This document shows, in pieces, positions 56,890-64,000 of a stretch of 64,000 bases of DNA. The position numbers and the translations under genes are program-made. This stretch comes from an uncultured Actinomycetes bacterium (GTDB taxonomy: Bacteria; Actinomycetota; CADDZG01; WHSQ01): contig CALMBW010000020.1 of the NCBI GenBank assembly GCA_937863385.1, forward strand, positions 464,826 through 528,825, in the 5' to 3' direction. How positions within the stretch are numbered: position 1 is the first letter of the stretch; every line of letters starts with the position of its first letter. The notes below the pieces were generated by a model. The model worked only from the letters and a program-made list of their open reading frames with translations, was not told the origin of the DNA and made no database searches.

Positions 56890-56936
56890 CCGTGTGTCGG
56901 GCAAGTGCCCGAAGACGATGAGCCGACGTAAAGGAG
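56890..56936 (+). promoter_or_regulatory. Leader with mutually exclusive hairpins before the repeat-rich protein
   Basis: TCGGGCA/TGCCCGA (56898-56913) forms a tight hairpin with a two-base loop, while GTCGG (from 56897) can instead pair with CCGAC (56923-56927) just upstream of the AAGGAG ribosome site. An upstream GGGTG/CACCC hairpin lies near 56810. Possible translational control; no known riboswitch family recognised in this 176-base gap. Confidence 0.25.
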
Positions 56937-56943
56937 TTTGTCG

Positions 56944-57540
56944 ATGCACTCAATGGCTCGTGCGCAGTTCGCACTGATCGAAGGATCAGGATCCGAAAGG
57001 GAGCTCATAGGGAATCTTCGCAGGGCGCTGTTCACCCTAGCCATGGTGACCGCGATGTTCTTCGGCGTCAGTATGGCGTTTGCCCCCGCTGCCGAAGCGA
57101 GGACGAGCGAGAAACAATATGCAAAACGTCTTGAAGCCGAGGACGAAGCGATGGTCGCGAAGTCCATGGGCGGAGATGACGACGACGATGAGGGTTACGG
57201 CAACGACGGGGAAAGCGACGACTCTAAGGACGGCAAGTCCGGTTCGGGTTCCGGTGACTCCGGCGGATCAAAGGGTTCGGGTGACGACAGCGGGTCCGTG
57301 AGCAGCGGCAAAGACGGCAGCTCCAAGGGATCGGGCTCGTCCGGTGGTCCCAAGGACTCCATGGAAGCCAGCAACGGTGGCAAGTCCGGTTCGGGCTGCG
57401 GTGACTCCGGCGGCTCCAAGGGCTCCGGCGACGACAGCGGGTCCGTGAGCAGCGGCAAAGACGGCAGTTCCAGGGGATCGGGCTCGTCCGGTGGTCCCAA
57501 AGACTCCGCCGATGACGGCTCCGGTGGTTCTAGCAAGTAG
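56944..57540 (+). CDS. Secreted Ser/Gly-rich protein with duplicated 49-residue unit
   Basis: 198 residues. N-terminal cytosolic stretch, hydrophobic signal segment (about 30-50, ending AEARTS), a charged region with GDDDDDEG, and two tandem Ser/Gly/Asp/Lys-rich units that are low complexity. No known domain; probably an exported, disordered surface protein. The ATG at 56944 has AAGGAG seven bases upstream; a TTG two codons earlier is less likely. Only one Cys, in the second unit, where a Ser codon of the first unit has changed. Confidence 0.7.
   Translation: MHSMARAQFALIEGSGSERELIGNLRRALFTLAMVTAMFFGVSMAFAPAAEARTSEKQYAKRLEAEDEAMVAKSMGGDDDDDEGYGNDGESDDSKDGKSGSGSGDSGGSKGSGDDSGSVSSGKDGSSKGSGSSGGPKDSMEASNGGKSGSGCGDSGGSKGSGDDSGSVSSGKDGSSRGSGSSGGPKDSADDGSGGSSK
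57232..57507 (+). repeat. Two 129-base direct repeats within the Ser/Gly-rich gene
   Basis: Copies at 57232-57360 and 57379-57507 (147 bases apart) differ at only a few mostly silent positions. The near-identity points to recent tandem duplication or ongoing gene conversion. Confidence 0.9.
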
Positions 57541-57560
57541 CTTTTCCTGACGGAAGTTGA

Positions 57561-57584
57561 CAGGGCGCCCATCGGGGCGCCCTG
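57561..57584 (+). terminator. Terminator hairpin between convergent genes
   Basis: CAGGGCGCCC / GGGCGCCCTG around ATCG, 20 bases after the Ser/Gly-rich gene and just past the end of the convergent NUDIX gene. Short T stretch only. Confidence 0.65.
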
Positions 57585-57591
57585 TTACGTT

Positions 57592-58506
57592 CTAGCTCTC
57601 GACCAAAGGTGGGAAATGCTCGGCCGAGAAGAGCCTGCGCCCTTCGAAGTTGAGCGCCCACACGCTGCCTTTGCGGTTGGATGCCTCGGGAAGATCAACG
57701 TGATCTTCTAGGGCAAGGCGTTCAACCAGACCCGGGATGACGCCTCCCTGACTGCAGACCACGGTGGTGTCCAGAGACGCCCCGAGATCTCTAAGGCGGC
57801 CCAAGGTTTCGTGTTCCTGACCTGGGTAGCCCAGCTCGGAGAACAACTCCTCCTCTTTCACTTCCAGTCCTAGCGCTTCGGCGAGTGGTGAAACCGTCTG
57901 GATGCATCGCAGGAAGTCGGCGGAGATGATCTCTTGAACCTCGAAGCGCGACAGCAATCTCACAAGTTCTTCCGCTTGACGCCAACCGGTTTCGGTTAGG
58001 GGACGCTGTTTGTCGTCGCCCTCCCACTTAGTGCGGCTGCCTGCCAGTGCGTGACGGACCAGCAAGACACAGCCGGTCAGCACCGGACCTCGAACGAAAC
58101 GCTGAAGGATGTCTCGGTCGTGGTCGTGAGTGAGGATCTTCTCTGCTTCACCGGGCGTCATCCAGGCGAGTTCGTCGACCTCTCGCGTGGGAGAGAACGA
58201 GCCGCTCTCGGCCTGCATCGCCCAATACCTAACGATCTTCGGGCGCGTCACGCCTCCTGAGGTTTTCAGGTAGCGGACCCGCCCGAGCGGACGGCCCAGC
58301 CGGACCCGATAGCCCGTCTCCTCGAATACTTCTCGGATGGCGCCCTCGACGTCAGTCTCACCGGGGGCGAGCTTGCCCTTCGGCATGCTCCAGTCGTCGT
58401 AACGAGGCCGATGGATCACCACGATCTCGATCGGATGATCTCCGTTGGGTGTCGCTACCTGCCGCCAGACGACACCGCCAGCCGCCCTGATTACGGATCC
58501 GCTCAT
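57592..58506 (-). CDS. MutT1-like NUDIX hydrolase fused to histidine phosphatase
   Basis: 304 residues. N-terminal NUDIX domain (about 1-135) with the box GKLAPGETDVEGAIREVFEETGY-type signature at 44-66, and C-terminal histidine phosphatase domain with LLVRHALAG (about 153) and a SQGG motif. The same fusion occurs in mycobacterial MutT1, which hydrolyses 8-oxo-dGTP and diadenosine polyphosphates and lies beside ppk1, as here. ATGA overlap with the CYTH-CHAD gene upstream. Confidence 0.87.
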   Translation of the reverse strand: MSGSVIRAAGGVVWRQVATPNGDHPIEIVVIHRPRYDDWSMPKGKLAPGETDVEGAIREVFEETGYRVRLGRPLGRVRYLKTSGGVTRPKIVRYWAMQAESGSFSPTREVDELAWMTPGEAEKILTHDHDRDILQRFVRGPVLTGCVLLVRHALAGSRTKWEGDDKQRPLTETGWRQAEELVRLLSRFEVQEIISADFLRCIQTVSPLAEALGLEVKEEELFSELGYPGQEHETLGRLRDLGASLDTTVVCSQGGVIPGLVERLALEDHVDLPEASNRKGSVWALNFEGRRLFSAEHFPPLVES

Positions 58507-60002
58507 GCCTGCATCCACCTTAGGTTCTTGCCTCGGTCGAGGCGCTCCCACGTTTCGAGGAAGCTTGCCTTCAACCTATCCGCCTCCATCACCTGAAGTT
58601 CGTAGGCCCGGCCGAGCTCAAACAGCAGGCGTGGGGCCGACGTATGAGTGCCCGCTACCGAGTCGATCAGATCGCGCGCAACGGCCGTGTCTTGCAGTTC
58701 GCCGAGTTCGTCCTGAACATCTGCGACGAGCGAAGCGAATCGAGCCGCTGGAGCGCCTTTCGATCCTCCGAGAGCGGCTGCTACTGCCTCGGCCGCGTAT
58801 CGTGTGCGCTTCGCATGGATGCGGATCGCGTGGAAATCTTCTTCGTCGTCGTGGAGGCCGACCTTGCGCGCCTTGCGCGCCAGCTTCGTGAAAGTGGTGT
58901 TGACCATCGACGGCATCACTTTCGTCGATGGCTTCCTTGCGGCGGCGCTACATCGAGGGTTCTGAGCGGCTGCCACCAATTGCTCAAGAAGTTCCTTATA
59001 GCGAGTGGAATTCAGAGAGGACACCATCGCCGTCCGGGCGGCCTCATGGCGGTTGGCAAGCTCGTCGAGCAATACGCGCCGAGCCTCATCGAAAGGAAGC
59101 GCCTCACACCTCTCCTTCAAGACATCGATATCGCGAACCTGGCCGAGTTCGCCGGCCAGCCACTTCAAGCCGTCGGATATGCGCGCTGCCCATTCAGCGT
59201 CCACCAGTGAGGAGAACGTTCGCAGATCGCTGCGGAGACGTCTTGCTCCCACACGCATCTGATGCACGCCCTCGGGTTCACCGAGGCGTGCTGGCGTATC
59301 GTGGCTGAGGATCCGCTCAACCGAGTGTCTGATGGCATTGGCGATGGCGAGCTCGGCGGGAGCGTCCGGGTCGGCAGCATGCGCGAGTGGCAGATCCGGA
59401 GCGGCCGTCGCTTTGGGACCCAGAGCACGAACTGCCTTTGGTATCGGCTCGGCAGCAACCGCCCCGACAGACATGAGCACCCGCGCTATCTCCTCCAGCG
59501 TCGCTAGCGAAGCTCCATTGCTTTCCACTTCTACTTCTCTGAACCTCGCAACGACGCGTCGTCCCTCGAGGATCGACACCTCGTCATCGTCGATCTCTGC
59601 GATCGGGTCGCCCTCTTGTCCTGTGATCTTCCAAACACGACGCCTTGTCGTCAGGCGTGCCACGGGGACGAGGGGGGCGGTTCTAGCCCACGGCGTTACC
59701 AGCTCTCGGATCGTGTCCGGGATGCTGTTCTGCGAGCCTGGAAAAGTATGTTCGTCGCGCACTTGCGCATCGGATCCCTCGACCGGGAGTTTCAAGGTCC
59801 AACCCGGAACCGCCTCTCCGCTCCGATACCTGAGGGTGGCGCCGCTGCGAGCCAGTCGGAGGTCTTCAGTGTCGTAGTACGTCGCTCGCAAGGTTCGAGC
59901 GGGCTGCTCCTCTTGCTGGAAAGCGAGCCCATGCTCCGACAGATTGGGGATCATGTAGGAAGCGTGAACCGAAAGCTTCAGTTCGATCTCACGCGTGCTC
60001 AT
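58503..60002 (-). CDS. CYTH-CHAD domain protein
   Basis: 499 residues. N-terminal CYTH domain (about 1-195) with the EIELKL motif and paired charged residues of a triphosphate tunnel; C-terminal CHAD domain (about 215-490), an all-helical domain with conserved His and basic residues (VHQMRVGARRLRSDLRTF, FHAIRIHAKRTRYAAEAV) that binds polyphosphate. Likely acts on or senses polyphosphate with Ppk1, whose gene overlaps its start by 14 bases. Confidence 0.9.
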   Translation of the reverse strand: MSTREIELKLSVHASYMIPNLSEHGLAFQQEEQPARTLRATYYDTEDLRLARSGATLRYRSGEAVPGWTLKLPVEGSDAQVRDEHTFPGSQNSIPDTIRELVTPWARTAPLVPVARLTTRRRVWKITGQEGDPIAEIDDDEVSILEGRRVVARFREVEVESNGASLATLEEIARVLMSVGAVAAEPIPKAVRALGPKATAAPDLPLAHAADPDAPAELAIANAIRHSVERILSHDTPARLGEPEGVHQMRVGARRLRSDLRTFSSLVDAEWAARISDGLKWLAGELGQVRDIDVLKERCEALPFDEARRVLLDELANRHEAARTAMVSSLNSTRYKELLEQLVAAAQNPRCSAAARKPSTKVMPSMVNTTFTKLARKARKVGLHDDEEDFHAIRIHAKRTRYAAEAVAAALGGSKGAPAARFASLVADVQDELGELQDTAVARDLIDSVAGTHTSAPRLLFELGRAYELQVMEADRLKASFLETWERLDRGKNLRWMQA

Positions 60003-62052
60003 GGAGCGCCTTTGCCATCAACCTCTTTTGTACGTCAACGGGTGAGCCTTCCGCGAGCGATACAGGCGTCCAGCGACCATCGGACCCAAGGTCCCATCTG
60101 CAGATCGCCGGGGACAGAAGAAGGTCCAATAGCAGTTTGAGCTGTTTCTTAAGGGCTTCATCGTCGATGTGTAGCAGCGCCTCGACCCGTCGGTCGAGGT
60201 TGCGCTCCATCAGGTCTGCGCTGCCGATGTAGTAATCGTCCTCGCCACCATTCTGGAAATAGAAGATCCTCGAATGCTCGAGATATCGCCCGAGGATGCT
60301 GCGAACCCTGATGTTTTCGCTCAAACCCTCGACGCCAGGGCGCAACGCACACATCCCACGAACGATCAGGTCTATCTGGACACCGGCCCGTGAAGCCCGG
60401 TAAAGGGTGTCGATGATCGCTGGGTCAACCACACTGTTGCATTTGATGATGATCCTGCCCGTGCCATCGTTGTGAGCTCGCTGAGCCTCACCTTCGATCA
60501 TCTTCTGGAATTTCTGACGGAGTCCGTGGGGTGCTACGACGAGACGTCTGAATCGGGTTTGGCGTGAGTATCCGGTGAGGAAGTTGAAGAGGTCGCTAAC
60601 ATCGGCCCCAAGGACGTCATCAGACGTGAGGACACCGAGGTCCTCGTAGACGCGAGCCGTCGTCGCATTGTAGTTGCCGGTGCCGACGTGGACATAGCGA
60701 CGGAGCCGATCGGCTTCTTGACGAACGACGAGGCAGAGTTTGCAGTGGGTCTTGAGTCCAGCAACGCCGTATACGACGTGGCAACCTGCTCGTTCCAACG
60801 TTCGTGCCCATGCGATGTTCGCTTGCTCGTCGAATCGGGCTTTGATCTCTACGAGCACAACTACCTGCTTGCCCGCCTGCGCGGCCTCGGTCAGCGCGTC
60901 AACGATCCCGCTCTTTCCCTCCGTTCGATAGAGGGTTTGCTTGATCGCGAGCACGTCGGGGTCGTTGGCCGCCTGCTCGACGAATCTCTGCACGCTTGAA
61001 GTGAAGCTTTGATAGGGGTGGTGCAACAAGAGATCGTGACTCTTGAGCACCGAGAAGACGTCTGGTGGCAAGTCGTCGGATGTTGAAAGGAGGTTGTGGG
61101 TGACCGGTGAGAAGGGCTCATCTTTCAGGTCAGCACGATCGATCCCGTAAAGATCCCAGAGACCCGACAGGTCAAGCGGGCCGGGCAGCCTGTGCACATC
61201 GTCTGGCGTGATCTGTAGTTCTCGCGTGAGCAGCTCTAAGACGTGCTCCGGCATGTCCTTTTCGCATTCGAGCCGGACCGCGGGGCTGAACCGCCGTTTA
61301 CGTAGTTCTTCCTCCAACGCTTCGAGGAGGTCTTCGGCACCGTCGTCGTCTACCTCCAGATCGGCATTGCGGGTAACTCTGAAGGCGTGGTGCTCCAGGA
61401 TCTCCATCCCCGGAAAGAGCTTGCTGAGGTTGGCGGCGATGACGTCTTCCAGGGGAACGAATACAGCATCTGTGGTGAGTTCTACGAACCTCGGGAGCAG
61501 GGGAGGAACCTTCACCCGAGCGAAACGCGTGAAGTTAGCGTCCGGCTCCCTAACCAGAACGGCAAGATTCAACGAGAGGTTCGAGATGTAGGGGAAAGGG
61601 TGCGAAGGATCGACCGCTAGGGGAGTAACCACAGGGAAGATCCTCTGCGTGAAGAACTCGTCGAGCTCCTTTCGCTGGATCTCGTCCACTTCCACCCAGC
61701 GGCGCACGTGAACCCCTTGGTCGTGGAGTCCGGGAAGGATCGCCTCGGCGAAGAGTGCGGAATGGCGCTCAACGAGCGGGAGAACCATCTCGCCGATGTG
61801 CTGGAGCTGTTCGCGGGGGCTCAGTCCGTCGGGTGAGGTCCGAGCCAACCCTGCGGCCAGCTGGCGCTTCAAGCCCGCCACTCGGACCATGTAGAACTCG
61901 TCTAGGTTGCCGGCGAATATCGCCAGGAATTTTGCGCGTTCGAGCAGGGGACTTCGAGGATCTTCCGCTAGCGCGAGCACACGGGCGTTGAATCCCAGCC
62001 AGGATAGTTCGCGGTTGATGTATCGCTCGCTGGGATGGGAGGAAGTTTCCAT
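59989..62052 (-). CDS. ppk1: Polyphosphate kinase 1
   Basis: 687 residues. Polymerises ATP gamma-phosphate into polyphosphate. N-terminal domain with RELSWLGFNARVL, head domain, and two phospholipase-D-like C-terminal domains with LLHHPYQSF, KQTLYRT, GLKTHCKLCLVVR (autophosphorylated His) and HVGTGNYN. First gene of the ppk1, CYTH-CHAD, MutT1-like operon; a PHO-box-like repeat lies upstream. Confidence 0.96.
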   Translation of the reverse strand: METSSHPSERYINRELSWLGFNARVLALAEDPRSPLLERAKFLAIFAGNLDEFYMVRVAGLKRQLAAGLARTSPDGLSPREQLQHIGEMVLPLVERHSALFAEAILPGLHDQGVHVRRWVEVDEIQRKELDEFFTQRIFPVVTPLAVDPSHPFPYISNLSLNLAVLVREPDANFTRFARVKVPPLLPRFVELTTDAVFVPLEDVIAANLSKLFPGMEILEHHAFRVTRNADLEVDDDGAEDLLEALEEELRKRRFSPAVRLECEKDMPEHVLELLTRELQITPDDVHRLPGPLDLSGLWDLYGIDRADLKDEPFSPVTHNLLSTSDDLPPDVFSVLKSHDLLLHHPYQSFTSSVQRFVEQAANDPDVLAIKQTLYRTEGKSGIVDALTEAAQAGKQVVVLVEIKARFDEQANIAWARTLERAGCHVVYGVAGLKTHCKLCLVVRQEADRLRRYVHVGTGNYNATTARVYEDLGVLTSDDVLGADVSDLFNFLTGYSRQTRFRRLVVAPHGLRQKFQKMIEGEAQRAHNDGTGRIIIKCNSVVDPAIIDTLYRASRAGVQIDLIVRGMCALRPGVEGLSENIRVRSILGRYLEHSRIFYFQNGGEDDYYIGSADLMERNLDRRVEALLHIDDEALKKQLKLLLDLLLSPAICRWDLGSDGRWTPVSLAEGSPVDVQKRLMAKALHEHA

Positions 62053-62086
62053 GTGGGGGACGCTATCCAGGCCGTATGTAGCTCAT

Positions 62087-62103
62087 GTGAACGGTTCCCG
62101 AAC
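62087..62103 (-). promoter_or_regulatory. PHO-box-like direct repeat upstream of ppk1
   Basis: Read on the minus strand, GTTCGG and GTTCAC start 11 bases apart, 35 to 51 bases before the ppk1 ATG. This matches the arrangement at 41191 and 41280 in the pst region and suggests PhoP control of polyphosphate synthesis. It lies in the 126-base divergent region shared with phoU. Confidence 0.55.
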
Positions 62104-62178
62104 GAGAGGCGACGTTTGTTTGCCTGAGGTTCATATTCTCCACCCGGATGATTCATAGCACCGTGGTCTGTTGGTCAC

Positions 62179-62919
62179 GTGGCGCCAGAGGAACTGGGTC
62201 CGATCCCCGGACCCGAAAGGGAGATCGACGAGGTCCACGAGCCGACGCGCCTTGCATTCAGGGCCGAGTTGGAGCAGTTGAAGCTGCAGGTCGAGGTTAT
62301 GGCGTTGCGCGTCGATCGACAGATCACTCGCGCGAATGAGGTTCTTATCTCTGGCGACCCTGGTTTGGCAGCTGATGTCGTCGGTTCTGACGACGAGATC
62401 GATGACATGCTCGTGTCCCTTACAGAACGTTGTTATGACCTGCTGGCCCGGCAGAACCCGATGGCCTCTGACCTGAGGCTCGTAGTCTCGGTTATCAGGA
62501 TCCTTGGTGATCTCGAACGTACCGGGGATCTCTGTCTGCGCATCGTCAAGCTCCACCCCGACCACGATCTGCTTGCGGGCAGCCTTCACACCTTCTCGAT
62601 ACTCACCGAGATGTCGCGCGAGGCACTCGATCTTTACCGTCTCGCCTGCAAGGCGTTCGCGGCTGGTGATCTCGAACTGGCCCGATCTCTTGATGAGCGA
62701 GATTCGGCAATGGACGAATACAACAAGCGGCTGATGGAGGCGATCCTAGAGATCGATGGACCGCACGCCGTTGCCACCGCTGTGAAGACCCTGCTTGCGG
62801 GCCGGGCACTCGAGAGGATCGCCGACCACTCCGTAATGGTCGGTGAGCGGCTTCGGTACATGCTCACGGGCGACATCGGCTCGCTGACCAGGGAGATCTC
62901 CCCCCGCCGCACTTTGTAG
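62179..62919 (+). CDS. phoU: Phosphate-specific transport regulator PhoU
   Basis: 246 residues, all helical, with two PhoU repeats: FRAELEQLKLQVEVMALRVDRQI ... LVVSVIRILGDLERTGD and a second copy ending LAGRALERIADHSVMVGER. PhoU restrains Pst uptake and PhoR signalling when phosphate is plentiful. GTG start. It is separated from the pst operon by 13 kb and divergent from ppk1, tying polyphosphate synthesis to phosphate control. Confidence 0.93.
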   Translation: MAPEELGPIPGPEREIDEVHEPTRLAFRAELEQLKLQVEVMALRVDRQITRANEVLISGDPGLAADVVGSDDEIDDMLVSLTERCYDLLARQNPMASDLRLVVSVIRILGDLERTGDLCLRIVKLHPDHDLLAGSLHTFSILTEMSREALDLYRLACKAFAAGDLELARSLDERDSAMDEYNKRLMEAILEIDGPHAVATAVKTLLAGRALERIADHSVMVGERLRYMLTGDIGSLTREISPRRTL

Positions 62920-62997
62920 ACGGCATTCGGAAGTTCATTGCGGCGTCAGTGATCGTTCAGCTGGGATTCTTTCGCGTTTTCTAGCATCTATCGAGCC

Positions 62998-63846
62998 GTG
63001 ATCGCGACAACAGATGTTGCTGAGCGCCTCGCGTACGCCGATATCACGCTCTGGACAGAGTGGATGGAGGCGCTACGAGCGATCCCAGGGAACCCCTTCG
63101 GGGTCGATATCGCAGGGTTCGATCCGACCGAGCCATCGGCTGCGGCTCGGCAGAAGATCGCTGCTCTGCACGTCCACAGTGCCCCCACCCCGTACTTCAA
63201 CCGAGTCCTTGGCATCGACGAGTCGACGGCAGAAGTCGTCGATGTGGCCCTGGCTTACTTCTCGGAGCGATTCACGCCCTGCCGTTTCGACATCAATCCG
63301 TTCTACACGGGCCCAGAGTTGCTCGCTGCTCTGAACCGTGCTGGATTCCATCCCAAGGAGTTCCAAACGAATCTCTACATGCACCCGATCGATGCCGAAC
63401 CTCCCTCCGTTCCGGGTGTGAAGGTACGTCCGGTGCGCGAGTCAGAGATCGGCTTCTTCACCGAGCTATATGAGCGTGCTTACTACGGGCCGGACGCTCC
63501 CGCTATGTTGTCGAAGCTGCGCTCCGCCTCGATCGAGGCAAGAGCTACCCGGCCGGAGTGGACCTTCTATCTGGCCTCCGTGGACGGTATGCCTGCTGGG
63601 GGCGCAGCGCTCCACATGAGAGATGGCGTGGCGACACTTGCTGGTGGAGCGACGATCTTTACCCTGCGAGGGCGCGGCTGCCAGCGGGCCCTTCTTCAGC
63701 AGCGGCTTTTCGACGCCGCCGAGGCGGGGTGCGACCTTGTCGTCTCGCGCTGCGGGGTGGGCTCGGCCAGTCAGCGCAACATGGAACGTGTTGGGCTCCG
63801 GACTGGCTACACCAAGAGCATCTGGCAGCAGGCAGGCATCTCCTGA
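62998..63846 (+). CDS. GNAT-family acetyltransferase
   Basis: 282 residues. N-terminal region (about 1-140) resembling a degenerate GNAT half and a C-terminal GNAT domain (about 142-280) with VKVRPVRESEIGFF at its start, TIFTLRGRGCQRALLQQRL as the acetyl-CoA loop, and SQRNMERVGLRTGYTKSIW. Substrate unknown. GTG start; followed by a perfect terminator palindrome. Confidence 0.82.
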   Translation: MIATTDVAERLAYADITLWTEWMEALRAIPGNPFGVDIAGFDPTEPSAAARQKIAALHVHSAPTPYFNRVLGIDESTAEVVDVALAYFSERFTPCRFDINPFYTGPELLAALNRAGFHPKEFQTNLYMHPIDAEPPSVPGVKVRPVRESEIGFFTELYERAYYGPDAPAMLSKLRSASIEARATRPEWTFYLASVDGMPAGGAALHMRDGVATLAGGATIFTLRGRGCQRALLQQRLFDAAEAGCDLVVSRCGVGSASQRNMERVGLRTGYTKSIWQQAGIS

Positions 63847-63879
63847 TCGATCCAGAGCAAAGCAAGAACCTAGAGCAAG

Positions 63880-63911
63880 CAAGAACCCCAGGGCTAGCCC
63901 TGGGGTTCTTG
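63880..63911 (+). terminator. Perfect 32-base palindrome, terminator
   Basis: CAAGAACCCCAGGGCT and AGCCCTGGGGTTCTTG are exact inverse complements with no separate loop, just after the acetyltransferase gene. An imperfect upstream copy of CAAGAACC lies at 63873. Confidence 0.7.
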
Positions 63912-63940
63912 GTCGGGAAGGGGGTGTGTGATTCCAGCGG

Positions 63941-63986
63941 ATAGTGGACACGGCTGATCGGGCATGTCGCGGGCCATAGTGGACAC
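63941..63986. repeat. Paired ATAGTGGACAC repeats at the right edge, possible IS end
   Basis: ATAGTGGACAC occurs at 63941-63951 and again at 63976-63986, 35 bases apart. Short repeats of this kind (GTGTCCACTAT on the other strand) occur at the ends of some insertion sequences, notably IS21-type elements. No transposase is inside the window, so this may be the first bases of an element continuing beyond 64000. Confidence 0.35.
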
Positions 63987-64000
63987 CCCTAACCCGGAGG

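Noticed and set aside
57232..57507. CRISPR-like or satellite array
   Set aside because: Only two copies, in frame within one gene, with no spacer pattern.

Overview
The window looks like the chromosome of a high-GC member of the Actinomycetota, probably a deep-branching lineage; the genus cannot be named from the sequence. The main evidence is the actinobacterial cell-envelope block (crgA, class E sortase, trpG, pknB, pknA, pbpA, rodA, pstP, fhaB, fhaA, then tRNA-Leu), a bacterial proteasome activator ending in GQYL, and mutT1 near ppk1. GTG and TTG starts and 1-4 base overlaps are frequent. No CRISPR array, prophage or plasmid is visible.

Layout. 1-12,700: growth and division signalling block. 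A GerMN lipoprotein and a BNR-repeat secreted protein lie between trpG and pknB. 13,400-20,500: five-gene oligopeptide ABC transporter plus a DUF1028 protein. 20,500-25,900: larC, larB, a DUF4446 protein, serS and a GAF histidine kinase. 26,000-36,100: accessory stretch with secreted proteins (metalloprotease, hemolysin-type repeat protein, two trypsin-like proteases, PQQ-type dehydrogenase), a MerB-like gene with an in-frame UGA, AzlCD, an ACT protein and Bpa. 36,100-39,110: three serine tRNAs, one arginine tRNA, mgsA and tadA. 39,290-48,790: phosphate-uptake locus (three PstS-type proteins, PstC, PstA, PstB) that also encodes a sortase-fold protein lacking the catalytic His and Cys, flanked by PHO-box-like repeats. 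48,900-56,770: SRP RNA, dnaX, ybaB, recR, HD-GYP, lysC, asd and an atypical kinase. 56,900-63,850: repeat-rich secreted protein, then a polyphosphate cluster (mutT1-like, CYTH-CHAD, ppk1, divergent phoU) and an acetyltransferase. The right edge may touch an insertion-sequence end.

Most notable points. (1) A MerB-like organomercurial lyase homologue has UGA exactly where the second catalytic cysteine belongs, followed by a hairpin with a GGUC tip like the E. coli fdhF SECIS, so it is probably a selenoprotein. (2) 2.8 kb away, a secreted metalloprotease frame is also interrupted by UGA at a conserved cysteine of a C-terminal domain shared with two other secreted proteins here. (3) A catalytically dead sortase homologue sits inside the pst operon. 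(4) 11-base-periodic GTTCnn repeats mark the pst and ppk1 promoters.
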